Part shown: in pieces, positions 7,352 to 16,072 of the stretch
How positions within the stretch are numbered: the stretch's first letter is position 1
Layout: every line of letters starts with the position of its first letter
Source of the DNA: Lunatimonas sp.
GTDB taxonomy: Bacteria > Bacteroidota > Bacteroidia > Cytophagales > Cyclobacteriaceae
DNA: 64,000 nucleotides
Direction: 5' to 3'
Assembly (NCBI RefSeq): GCF_020832325.1
Contig: NZ_JAFIEU010000007.1
Location: 1 to 64,000, forward strand
Notes under the pieces: generated by a model
Databases searched by the model: none
Seen by the model: only the letters and a program-made list of their open reading frames with translations
Told to the model about the DNA's origin: nothing
Position numbers and translations under genes: made by a program

Positions 7352-8134
7352 ATGAAGTCTCTCCTTTTTTCCATTTCGGCTGTATGGTTTATTGTCGCAT
7401 GTAGTCAGCCATCAAAACAGGCTGCTTACCCCCAAGAACTATTTCGGTCTGAAGAATTGGTGATTACGCAGGTTTCCGAAAATACCTATATTCACACCTC
7501 TTATTTGCAGACAACTGATTTTGGAAAGGTAGCCTGCAACGGGCTCGTGATTACAGGTGGTAGGGAAGCTTTCGTCTTCGATACACCAACAGACGACATG
7601 AGCTCGGCCGCACTCATCGAATGGCTGGAAGGAAGCGCTAATTTTAAAATAAAAGGAGTACTTCCTACCCATTTTCACAAGGATTGCTGGGGAGGGCTGC
7701 CAGTGTTTGAAAGTCGGGGAATCCCTTCCTATGCTTCCCACCAAACGATTAAGCTTGCAGCCGACAACAATTTTGTCCAGCCCCAACATGGTTTTGCGGA
7801 TTCGCTTCTATTGGATGTGGGTGGGGAAATTATTTTGGCTAAGCACTTTGGCGAAGGTCATACCGAAGATAACGTAATCGTGTATTTCCCCGGTGAGGAC
7901 ATCCTGTTTGGGGGCTGCCTGATTAAGGAGCTGGGCGCACAGAAAGGATTTTTGGGGGATGCCAATGTGCAAGAATGGTCTACTACCGTGGAGCGGATCA
8001 GAAATCGATTTTCTGAGGTCAAGGTGGTGGTTCCGGGCCATGGGGCTTTCGGTGATGCTGGGCTTCTTGACTATACCATTGATTTATTCCGAACAAGGCA
8101 TTTCGGTGAGGGCCGTTTTCAGACCGCAGATTAG
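7352..8134 (+). CDS. Subclass B1-type metallo-beta-lactamase, lipoprotein
   Basis: This 260-aa protein has a lipoprotein signal ending at Cys17 (FIVAC), so it is probably anchored to a membrane on the periplasmic side. All B1 zinc ligands are visible: His107, His109 and Asp111 in THFHKD, His170 in GEGHTED, Cys189 in FGGCLIKEL and His230 in VPGHG. Lys192, three residues after the Cys, and Asn205 match residues that bind the beta-lactam carboxylate in B1 enzymes. The likely reaction is zinc-dependent hydrolysis of beta-lactams, including carbapenems, but activity is inferred. It stands alone, facing the convergent Kelch regulator, after a repeat-rich gap. It belongs with chromosomal B1 enzymes of environmental Bacteroidota. 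Confidence 0.85.
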   Translation: MKSLLFSISAVWFIVACSQPSKQAAYPQELFRSEELVITQVSENTYIHTSYLQTTDFGKVACNGLVITGGREAFVFDTPTDDMSSAALIEWLEGSANFKIKGVLPTHFHKDCWGGLPVFESRGIPSYASHQTIKLAADNNFVQPQHGFADSLLLDVGGEIILAKHFGEGHTEDNVIVYFPGEDILFGGCLIKELGAQKGFLGDANVQEWSTTVERIRNRFSEVKVVVPGHGAFGDAGLLDYTIDLFRTRHFGEGRFQTAD

Positions 8135-8332
8135 TGGGGAGTAATGATCCCGTAACTTCGCTTGCTAGGTTTTATTTTTTCCAGAATTTCATGCAACGTT
8201 TCGGCAGCCAGGCCATGCAACACCAATCGGTAGGCATTGCTATCTTACCTACTTTAACACCCATAAAATCATTACGTCGTATTTAGACTTACTTTGGCGT
8301 AGAAAGTATACAGGTAAATACAACTAGGGAGC

Positions 8333-10846
8333 CTATTCACAAAGTTGGACAATACTGGTATCATAGGGCACACCCATCATCTTTTCATATTCTTTGGCGA
8401 AGCGCTCATAGGTCTGCACAGCAAGCCCCTTTTTTCCTAGCCGTATCAGCGTAGAGCATTTAAGCCTTAAGGCCTCCTCGTTTAGCATGTCATGGATCAA
8501 TAAGGTATCCGCAATTTCAAGTAGGAGTTGTGGGTCTTCTTTGCCAACAAGATCGTTGTCCATTAGATAAAGCAATGCATCTATCGTAGCGTTGGCAAAA
8601 TTTACTTTAATAGGGTCGATCCATTCAGCCTGTACATTTGGGCATAGCTCTCCATAAGAGAAGATCTTTATCCATTCAGGAAGATTTCTCAGCGATTCAT
8701 TATCTTTTTCCCGAAGTGCATTTAAGGCATGCATGGCTTCCTCAAAATCAACGTAAATTCCGGTAGCCTCTATCTTCCAATACCCATTGTGATTATTGAC
8801 CTGGACATCTCCCATATGCTCTAATAGCACCCGCAGTTTACTTATGTTTACATTACGGTTATTTTTAGCACTTACCTCCGATTTATCCGGCCAAATGTAT
8901 TCCTTGAGTTTGACAGAGGTGATGCCTTTTTCCCCAAGTGCCGAATTAAAATAGATTAAAAAGAACAATTGTTTTAAAGTGGGGGTAAACTCAGCCGTGA
9001 TGTTTATTCCATTCTTATCAAATGCCTGAAAACCGCCAAGAAAGTATATCGCTGAAACCGAGGGGCGAATATGTTGGGGTACTGAAAATTCTGTTTCCAG
9101 TGATGTACCTGTTTTTGTCACTGTTTTAGCTGCTTTCTTTTGGCTAAAAAATCTCAAGCCAAGCGCTGCGAGTACCGCCGCTATGGCAAGTGCAAACTTC
9201 CAAAGATGATTTTCATTGGGTGCAAAGGGTGGTTGTATTACCTCAAGCGGAGTCAGCGCAGGAGAGTTTAGTGCATAAATACCCAAACTGTTCTGATGGT
9301 TTGTAACTGCAATCAACTGTTCTAATTCTGGGAAATGATATAACGTAGCCCAGGACCGAATATCCCGGAAAGAGTAGGGGATGCTGTCGGAATAGAATTC
9401 AATAGTTGCCTCATCTGTGCTTATCTTAGCCAGAACCAGAGAGGTGTTGAATTGGGAGTGGTCGTAAAGGAGCGTGTAGAACCCATCGCCTTCAGGTGTA
9501 GGTACCAGTCGGTCTGCAGGTACGAAATGCCCTGGAAAGTCTTTTTCCAGTTCCCAGACTTTCTCCGATTTTCCCGTTTGAAGGTTGATTCGTTGCAGAT
9601 CATAAAAGTTGCGGGGTGCAGCTTCCTGCGCACCGGATTTGCTGCCATACCCTCCAAAGATGTACCAGAAGTCCGTGTTTGGCAGCATTCCCGATGCAGC
9701 AAGATAACGGGGCTCTATGGACTCCGTTAGGTGTTGATTTGTCCAGCCCCCGTTTTCCAAATCAAGGGTTTGGAGCACATTTTTATAGGAAAAGTTTCCG
9801 TAACCACCGAAGGCCATCAATTTGTTGCCGTAAAGAATTGTGTTGTGATGCCAATAGTTGGGCAGCCCACAGGGAGATGGGGACTGTGACCAATTCAAGG
9901 TATTCAAATCCAATACATTGGGCAGGGAACTTTCGAAGGAATACGACACGATATGGTCACTCTCGGGATCAAACACAAGATGGCTAAACTGACAATCGAA
10001 AGGGCCACCGTTATTGTACGTCAAACGGTTTACCTGCTTGGAGCTGAGGTCGTAGGTAAACAAATAGTGCTTTCCAACCAGATAAAGTATGGAATTCTCC
10101 AGGTCTGCTACGGTTCCCCTTATGCCGGGGATCTCGGCCTGATGGATAAATTCCCACCTGATATGGCGGTCAATAAGCCAGTTCGGATTGGAAACGGTCG
10201 CCACTCGGCCCTGTAGTTCGTCTACCACAGTGGTTTGCCGGTGCTTGTCCATTTTCCAGTTCGCGATTTGCCGGGCACCGTCGTGCACGCTTACGTTTCG
10301 AATCGACATCGGAGCTACGTCCGTACTGACAAACTCTGCAAAATTATGAGCTCCAAACACCACCTCGAAGGAGCGGTAGTGGCCAGGAGGTCTATCCATT
10401 TTCCCGACTACATCATTTCCGTTGATGTTTAGATGGATTTCATTTTTTTTGTTATCTACGGAAATATTAAAGTCAAGCCAATCGTAGTTAATCCCGCCAA
10501 AATCACTCCACCTAACAGGAACTAATATATCGTCCCCAAATACGAGCCAGAAATTGGCATCGTCTGAGAGGAGGTTAGCAACGAGATCTATATTATCTGC
10601 CCCGTCAGCAATTATCCTAAATATGTAACCAAAGTACCCGTCGCCTGGCCGGAATTTTGCTTTGAATGCTAAGGAAAATCCGTCACTAATCAGAAAAGGT
10701 TGTGTGGGGGTAAGGTTTAGCGAAGTCCTTAGATCCTGATTAACCTCATGGGAAGAAAAATACAGGCCACCATCGTCGGGTAGTTGCGCGTGTGCTATTC
10801 CCATGCTGATACAGGCAAAAAAGAATCCCAACAGGTAATTTTTCAT
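8333..10846 (-). CDS. Membrane-spanning Kelch-sensor transcription factor with SARP-like C-terminus
   Basis: This 837-aa protein has a signal peptide (MKNYLLGFFF to AHAQ), a LamG/concanavalin-like region (about 30-220), Kelch-type beta-propeller repeats (about 230-530; LMAFGGYGN, WYIFGGYGS), one transmembrane helix near 548-568 (WKFALAIAAVLAALGLRFF) and a cytoplasmic tail. The tail (about 590-837) resembles an OmpR-like winged helix plus a bacterial transcriptional activator domain as in SARP proteins (LKEYIWPDKS, NVNISKLRVLL, TYERFAKEYEKMMG). The order implies a one-component system that senses outside and binds DNA inside. ATG at 10846 is preferred to TTG at 10849. It is divergent from susC, its probable target. 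Confidence 0.75.
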   Translation of the reverse strand: MKNYLLGFFFACISMGIAHAQLPDDGGLYFSSHEVNQDLRTSLNLTPTQPFLISDGFSLAFKAKFRPGDGYFGYIFRIIADGADNIDLVANLLSDDANFWLVFGDDILVPVRWSDFGGINYDWLDFNISVDNKKNEIHLNINGNDVVGKMDRPPGHYRSFEVVFGAHNFAEFVSTDVAPMSIRNVSVHDGARQIANWKMDKHRQTTVVDELQGRVATVSNPNWLIDRHIRWEFIHQAEIPGIRGTVADLENSILYLVGKHYLFTYDLSSKQVNRLTYNNGGPFDCQFSHLVFDPESDHIVSYSFESSLPNVLDLNTLNWSQSPSPCGLPNYWHHNTILYGNKLMAFGGYGNFSYKNVLQTLDLENGGWTNQHLTESIEPRYLAASGMLPNTDFWYIFGGYGSKSGAQEAAPRNFYDLQRINLQTGKSEKVWELEKDFPGHFVPADRLVPTPEGDGFYTLLYDHSQFNTSLVLAKISTDEATIEFYSDSIPYSFRDIRSWATLYHFPELEQLIAVTNHQNSLGIYALNSPALTPLEVIQPPFAPNENHLWKFALAIAAVLAALGLRFFSQKKAAKTVTKTGTSLETEFSVPQHIRPSVSAIYFLGGFQAFDKNGINITAEFTPTLKQLFFLIYFNSALGEKGITSVKLKEYIWPDKSEVSAKNNRNVNISKLRVLLEHMGDVQVNNHNGYWKIEATGIYVDFEEAMHALNALREKDNESLRNLPEWIKIFSYGELCPNVQAEWIDPIKVNFANATIDALLYLMDNDLVGKEDPQLLLEIADTLLIHDMLNEEALRLKCSTLIRLGKKGLAVQTYERFAKEYEKMMGVPYDTSIVQLCE

Positions 10847-10876
10847 CAAGATCGGTTGATTTTGGTTTAGCTAGCA

Positions 10877-10884
10877 CAAATTTA
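10877..10884 (-). promoter_or_regulatory. Candidate minus-7 box for the Kelch regulator
   Basis: Read on the minus strand this is TAAATTTG, a match to the Bacteroidota TAnnTTTG element, 31 bp before the start codon. No clear minus-33 TTTG is at the usual spacing. The rest of the 411-bp divergent gap up to susC should hold the susC promoter, but I find no convincing box for it. Confidence 0.4.
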
Positions 10885-11257
10885 CGCTTATAATAAGGTA
10901 ATACTAACACGGCAAGAGACATTTTTTCAGTTAAGATGTTGAAAACGAGTTCGAAAAAAAGCTGGAATAGTGCCAAATTAATCGTTTTTTAATCGCTTTG
11001 TTTATCAATTATTTAGGATTAATTAACCCACGAAGTATTTTTTTGGAGCGTTGATTAAGAATGTAAGCCCTTAATGCCGTGTGTTTTTCTCTAGAAATGA
11101 CCCCGCTTATTGCAGCTAAATTTTTAATCAGCTGGTCCAATGAAAATTAGCTACTAAACGTCTTGCCTATGTAACACCGCCAAAAAATTAGGTCATCCCC
11201 AAAGGTTTGCCGGTAGGGGACTATTGATTTTGTACAGCACATTACCCAATTGAATTT

Positions 11258-14251
11258 ATGAGAAACTTTAGACCAAAAAAAGAAAAGAATTTATCTGGAT
11301 TGCTTTTCACTACTTTACTCACCTTCGTCTGCGCATCCTTGCTGTCTGCCCAACTCTTGGCTCAAGGAAATATTACGGTAAGCGGGGTGGTGTCTGACGA
11401 AAGCGGGGAGCTCCTTCCCGGTGTGTCTGTCTTGGAAAAAGGCACGAATAACGGAGCAGTCAGCGACTTGGACGGAAACTTCACTATTCAGGTACGCTCG
11501 GATGAATCTGTCCTCGTATTCAGCTTTATCGGCATGCGTACGCTTGAGCGTCGCGTAGGAGGGCAGACTACGATGAATATTCGTCTGGAAAGTGATACCA
11601 AGTCTTTGGACGAATTTGTAGTGATCGGATATGGTACGCAGCGCCGAAAGGAGATTACCTCTTCCGTTGCCACGGTATCTGTTGAGGATTTCAACCAAGG
11701 TGGTGTGCGATCTCCACTGGATCTGATTCAGGGAAAAGTGGCCGGATTGAGTATCACAAGAACTCAAGGAAATAACCCAAACTCCAACGCCGCTATCCAA
11801 TTGCGTGGCGTTACGTCTCTTACAGGGAACCTAGAGCCATTGATCGTAATTGACGGTATTCCGGGCGGAGATCTTAATCTGTTGCAGCAGGACGATATTG
11901 AATCATTTGATGTCTTGAAAGACGGCTCTGCAGCCGCCATTTACGGTACCCGGGGTAATAACGGAGTTATCCTTATCACTACCAAGAAGGGTAAAGCAGG
12001 TGCTGCCCGCTTCGAATACTCCAACTATTTCCAGAGAGAAGTAATTGACCGGAAACCCGAATTTCTGTCTCCATCAGAATACAGAGAGCTGATTGCCCAG
12101 GGTAGAATTGGGGCGGGCAACGATTTGGGAAGTTCTACCGATCTTTACGAGGAGCTGATCAACCGTAATAACGTAAGCCAATACCACAATTTTGCAGCTT
12201 CAGGTGGTAGTGCGAATACGAATTACCGTGTCTCCCTGTTTATCAATGATGCCGAAGGCATTGCTTTGGAAAATACCCGTCGTCAAATAGGAGGTAGGGT
12301 AAATATCAACCATCGAGGCTTTAACGACAAACTTTTGTTACAGACCAACGTGGCTACCAACTTCAACCAAGCTAATCTCCTCGGCGGAGGTGGAGGCGAT
12401 TTTGAGCAGGCCATACAGCGTAACCCTACAGCGCCGATTTTCCACCCTGATGGATCATTCGTAGAGACTGAGGCATTCAACAATTACAATCCGCTATCGC
12501 GATTTGCCAACCGACTCAACGAGCGTAATCAGCAAGCATTTTCGGTAGATGGAAAGCTTACTTACGAAGTCATCGAAGGCCTTAACGTTTCAGCTTTTGG
12601 TGCCCATCAACGCAACACCTGGAATGACCGTCAGTATCGCTCCATGTTGGATTTTGATCAACGTCCCAATGCCCAGTATCAGGGAACGGGCTATGCGTAC
12701 AAAAGCAACCGCTTGGACTACACCAACATATTTGAAACCACAGTGGACTATAAGCGCATAATCGCCAGTGACCATACCATTGACTTAATTGGCGGGTATA
12801 GTTATCAGTATTTCACGGTTGAGAATTTCTTCGTTAACAATAGTGGTTTTACCACCGATGCATTCCAGGATTGGAATTTGGGAGCAGGAAGTGCGATCAA
12901 CAACACGCAACTTCCACGTCCGGGCATGGGAAGCAGTAAGCAGGACAATACCCTGATTGCATTCTTCGGTAGGGCAAGCTATTCCTTCAAGGATAAGTAT
13001 TATGCTCAGGCCATACTAAGAAGGGAAGGATCTTCGCGATTCGGTGCCAACAACAAGTGGGGTAACTTCCCTGCATTCTCGATTGGATGGAACATATCCG
13101 ATGAGGGCTTCATGCAAGGTATCTCCGAAATAAACAACCTCAAACTAAGAGCTGGATATGGTGTGACCGGAAACCAGGGTATACCAAACTATCAGTCACT
13201 GATTACTCTGAGTACCGGGGGAGTCTACCCTCAGGAAGGTGTGTTCTATCAGACCTATGGTCCGGCCCGAAACCCCAACCCCGACCTGAAGTGGGAGAGG
13301 AAGCAGGAATGGAACTTCGGTCTTGACTTTGGTCTTTTCAACAACCGACTTACCGGTTCCTTGGACGTGTATAACCGTGAGACAGTTGACCTGCTTCACA
13401 ACTATACGGCACAGCAGCCACCTTTCGTCCGAAATCAAATCTACACCAACGTAGGGAGTATCAACAACCGTGGCGTTGAACTATTCCTGAGCGGCATGGT
13501 GATGCAGCGTGAAGACTTCTCCTGGAGCATGGACGTAGCAGCCAACTCTCAGTTTAACAAACTTACCTCTCTTTCCAATGAGGTATATACCGTTTCTTGG
13601 TTGGAGTTTGGGGGACTACCTTCTCCGGGTAACCTAGGAAACGCGATCCGTCTGGTTGAAGGCGGTACAGTAGGTAATTTCTTCGGAAAGCGCTTCGCCG
13701 GATTTACTGAGGATGGTAAGTGGTTGTTTCACAAAGCTGATGGCACTACAGGTCCAGCTTCAGAGCTTTCTGAGCAGGATTTGGCTATCATCGGCAACGG
13801 TGTGCCGCGCTATATGGCTTCTTGGTCCAACAACTTCCGTTACAAGAACTTTGACCTCACCTTGTTCTTCAGGGGTAAATTTAAGTTTGACATCCTAAAT
13901 ACCCAGGAGCTTTATTTTGGTAACCAGGCTTGGTTGCCAAACAACCTGCTGCGCTCGGCAATCACCACCCATGCTGATCTGAACGACAGCCCTCAGTACT
14001 CTGACTACTACTTAGAGCGGGGCGACTTTGTAAAGCTGGACAACGTCACTTTGGGATACAACTTCAACATTGTAAGCGACTATATTAGAAATCTCCGAGT
14101 GTATGTAACCGGACGAAATCTGATCACATTCACTGGATACAGCGGACTTGACCCAGAGTTGCAGGACACAGGATTTACTACCGGCATAGACAGCAGAGGT
14201 TTTTATCCAAGAACCAATTCGTTAACCGTTGGATTGAATGTTGGATTCTAA
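11258..14251 (+). CDS. SusC/RagA family TonB-dependent outer-membrane transporter
   Basis: This 997-aa protein has a signal peptide, a carboxypeptidase-D-like regulatory domain (about 38-115; GVVSDESGELLPGVSVLEKGT), the SusC plug with VVIGYGTQRRKEIT near 123 and GSAAAIYGTRGNNGVILITTKKG near 222-245, then a beta-barrel ending in an aromatic residue (LNVGF). It imports a substrate across the outer membrane with TonB energy, working with the SusD lipoprotein encoded 13 bp downstream. No anti-sigma-interacting N-terminal extension is seen. Control is therefore more likely by the divergent Kelch regulator than by an ECF sigma/anti-sigma pair, none of which is nearby. Confidence 0.95.
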   Translation: MRNFRPKKEKNLSGLLFTTLLTFVCASLLSAQLLAQGNITVSGVVSDESGELLPGVSVLEKGTNNGAVSDLDGNFTIQVRSDESVLVFSFIGMRTLERRVGGQTTMNIRLESDTKSLDEFVVIGYGTQRRKEITSSVATVSVEDFNQGGVRSPLDLIQGKVAGLSITRTQGNNPNSNAAIQLRGVTSLTGNLEPLIVIDGIPGGDLNLLQQDDIESFDVLKDGSAAAIYGTRGNNGVILITTKKGKAGAARFEYSNYFQREVIDRKPEFLSPSEYRELIAQGRIGAGNDLGSSTDLYEELINRNNVSQYHNFAASGGSANTNYRVSLFINDAEGIALENTRRQIGGRVNINHRGFNDKLLLQTNVATNFNQANLLGGGGGDFEQAIQRNPTAPIFHPDGSFVETEAFNNYNPLSRFANRLNERNQQAFSVDGKLTYEVIEGLNVSAFGAHQRNTWNDRQYRSMLDFDQRPNAQYQGTGYAYKSNRLDYTNIFETTVDYKRIIASDHTIDLIGGYSYQYFTVENFFVNNSGFTTDAFQDWNLGAGSAINNTQLPRPGMGSSKQDNTLIAFFGRASYSFKDKYYAQAILRREGSSRFGANNKWGNFPAFSIGWNISDEGFMQGISEINNLKLRAGYGVTGNQGIPNYQSLITLSTGGVYPQEGVFYQTYGPARNPNPDLKWERKQEWNFGLDFGLFNNRLTGSLDVYNRETVDLLHNYTAQQPPFVRNQIYTNVGSINNRGVELFLSGMVMQREDFSWSMDVAANSQFNKLTSLSNEVYTVSWLEFGGLPSPGNLGNAIRLVEGGTVGNFFGKRFAGFTEDGKWLFHKADGTTGPASELSEQDLAIIGNGVPRYMASWSNNFRYKNFDLTLFFRGKFKFDILNTQELYFGNQAWLPNNLLRSAITTHADLNDSPQYSDYYLERGDFVKLDNVTLGYNFNIVSDYIRNLRVYVTGRNLITFTGYSGLDPELQDTGFTTGIDSRGFYPRTNSLTVGLNVGF

Positions 14252-14264
14252 AAAGGAAGAAAAG

Positions 14265-15890
14265 ATGATAAAGCATATAAAAACGAAAATTTCCGTAGCT
14301 GCCGCTTCTCTTTTGGTATTAGCAGCAGGCTGTACCAACCTCGATGAGACTGTCTACGATCAACTGACCAAGAGCAATTTCTACAACAATCGTGTAGAAA
14401 TCATGCAGGGTGTCTTGAGGCCCTTTACCCATATGCAGGCGTGGCTTGCACCTACCGGTCAAAATGGCTTTTATTACCATAGTGAAATGGCTGCTGACCA
14501 GGTTGCTTGGCCTCAAAAAGGCCGACATGGCTTTGACGGAGGAGACCACATTCGGCTCCATCACCACACCTGGACCATTCAGGAACCCCGGATGCGTAGT
14601 GCTTGGGCACTGATGTGGGAGGGTGTCGGATATGTAAATGCCATCTTGGAGGATCTGGAAGACCTGGACTTTTCCCGGGCAAATATGACCGAGCAGGATA
14701 AGCAATCGCTACTCGCAGAAGTGCGTGTAATGCGGGCCTACCACTATATGCGCATCATGGATCTTTGGGGGAATGTGCCTATAGCTACCGCCGTAGGTAC
14801 GCCGGTTAACCCACACACTGCGCCAAGAGCTGAAGTGTTTGAATTCGTTCGTCAGGAACTGGAAAACAACGTCGAGCTTTTGGAGCCATTGTCGCAGGCA
14901 TTGGTAGGTAGGGTATCAAAAGCAGCCGGGTACGCCATGCTATCGGAACTCTATCTGAACGCCGAAAAATGGAGTGGTATACCCATGTGGGAGCAGTGTA
15001 TTACTTACAGTGATAAGGTAATCAATGGAGATGGAGGTAGCCTAAACGGGCCCATGAGGCTAGATCCCGATATTCTTGGGCCGTTTAACAATACTAACCA
15101 CCTTTCTCCGGAAAACATTTTCCAGTTTGCATTTAGCCGAATCGGAGGGTTCACGTTCAATTGGTCTGGTTTCTATTTCGGGTACGGCAATATGTCCCGA
15201 GCATTGGGTGTTACCTACACGGGTTGGAATGCCTTCGTGGTGATACCTACGGCATTTGACAAGTATGCGGAAAATGATCTGAGAAAGCAGGAATGGTTTC
15301 TTTTCGGTCCTCAATTCGATATAGATACTGGGGCTCCCATTCTTGGAACAGAAGAGTATGATGGTGAACCTTTGGTTTACGTAAACAGCATACGCAGAAA
15401 TAGTGAAGGAGAAACCGGCGAGGGAGGTATGACACGCGGTGAGGAAAACAGTGGTGCACGATTCCACAAATACCGCTCAGGACGTGCCACAGATCCTAAT
15501 TACCAGGAAAATGATTACATTATCTACCGCCTTACCGAAATGTACTTCAACAAAGCGGAAGCATTGATGCGTCAAAACGGAGGCGCGGCAACCCAGGAAG
15601 CTGTTGACCTGATCAATGAAAGCAAGAGCAGAGCCTTTGATGCCGCAGATTGGGACGCTGTAGCCTACACTACATCAACCCTCACCTTGGACGAGTTGCT
15701 CGAGGAGAGAGGCAGGGAGTTTATTTTCGAAGGCAAGCGTAGAACAGACCTGATCCGTTTTGGCAAATTTACCACCGGTAGCTGGTGGGACCACACGGCC
15801 ACCAACGATCCTAATCTTGAACTGTTCCCAATTCCGGATATTCAGGTAGTATCTAACCCTAATCTAGTTCAGAACCCGGGATACAATTAA
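14265..15890 (+). CDS. SusD/RagB family nutrient-binding lipoprotein
   Basis: This 541-aa surface lipoprotein begins MIKHIKTKIS with the lipobox LVLAAGC. ATG at 14265 is chosen over the in-frame ATG at 14238, which lies inside susC and would displace the signal peptide; AGGAAG lies just upstream of 14265. SusD features include VRVMRAYHYMRIMDLWGNVPI near 150-170 (TPR-like region) and the conserved C-terminal EERGREFIFEGKRRTDLIRFGKF. It caps the SusC barrel and binds the substrate. The ligand cannot be read from sequence, but the downstream DUF1080 gene suggests an oxidised or modified saccharide. Confidence 0.95.
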   Translation: MIKHIKTKISVAAASLLVLAAGCTNLDETVYDQLTKSNFYNNRVEIMQGVLRPFTHMQAWLAPTGQNGFYYHSEMAADQVAWPQKGRHGFDGGDHIRLHHHTWTIQEPRMRSAWALMWEGVGYVNAILEDLEDLDFSRANMTEQDKQSLLAEVRVMRAYHYMRIMDLWGNVPIATAVGTPVNPHTAPRAEVFEFVRQELENNVELLEPLSQALVGRVSKAAGYAMLSELYLNAEKWSGIPMWEQCITYSDKVINGDGGSLNGPMRLDPDILGPFNNTNHLSPENIFQFAFSRIGGFTFNWSGFYFGYGNMSRALGVTYTGWNAFVVIPTAFDKYAENDLRKQEWFLFGPQFDIDTGAPILGTEEYDGEPLVYVNSIRRNSEGETGEGGMTRGEENSGARFHKYRSGRATDPNYQENDYIIYRLTEMYFNKAEALMRQNGGAATQEAVDLINESKSRAFDAADWDAVAYTTSTLTLDELLEERGREFIFEGKRRTDLIRFGKFTTGSWWDHTATNDPNLELFPIPDIQVVSNPNLVQNPGYN

Positions 15891-15918
15891 TAGATCCCAG
15901 CTTTAACAAAACCCAAAT

Positions 15919-16002
15919 AGCTGTCCTTTTCCATTCCGCATTTTCCTGCAACCTTGCACCCAAGGACGTGGGGAGGTAAACTGGGAAGGGGCAGCTTTTT
16001 TT
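15919..16002 (+). terminator. Long-loop terminator or attenuator after susD
   Basis: The segment 15919-15932 (AGCTGTCCTTTTCC) can pair with 15983-15996 (GGGAAGGGGCAGCT) through Watson-Crick and G-U pairs, followed directly by seven T residues. The loop is about 50 nt. It would lower expression of the DUF1080 gene relative to susCD. Confidence 0.5.
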
Positions 16003-16072
16003 GGCGTCGAATACCACTAGGAAGCGCTATATTTGGCTTCTGTTTGTTTATTTCTAATCAGTTTATGAATTC

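Noticed and set aside
11195-11257. Promoter for susC (TTTG near 11204 and TGATTTTG before the gene)
   Set aside because: The minus-7 element lacks the TA and the spacing is about 15 nt, shorter than the usual 19-21.
11315-11800. Minus-strand open frame opposite the start of susC
   Set aside because: Shadow of the SusC N-terminal domain; no homology pattern seen.
14238-14264. Upstream start for SusD
   Set aside because: It would add nine charged residues before a normal lipoprotein signal; ATG at 14265 has a purine-rich site just before it.
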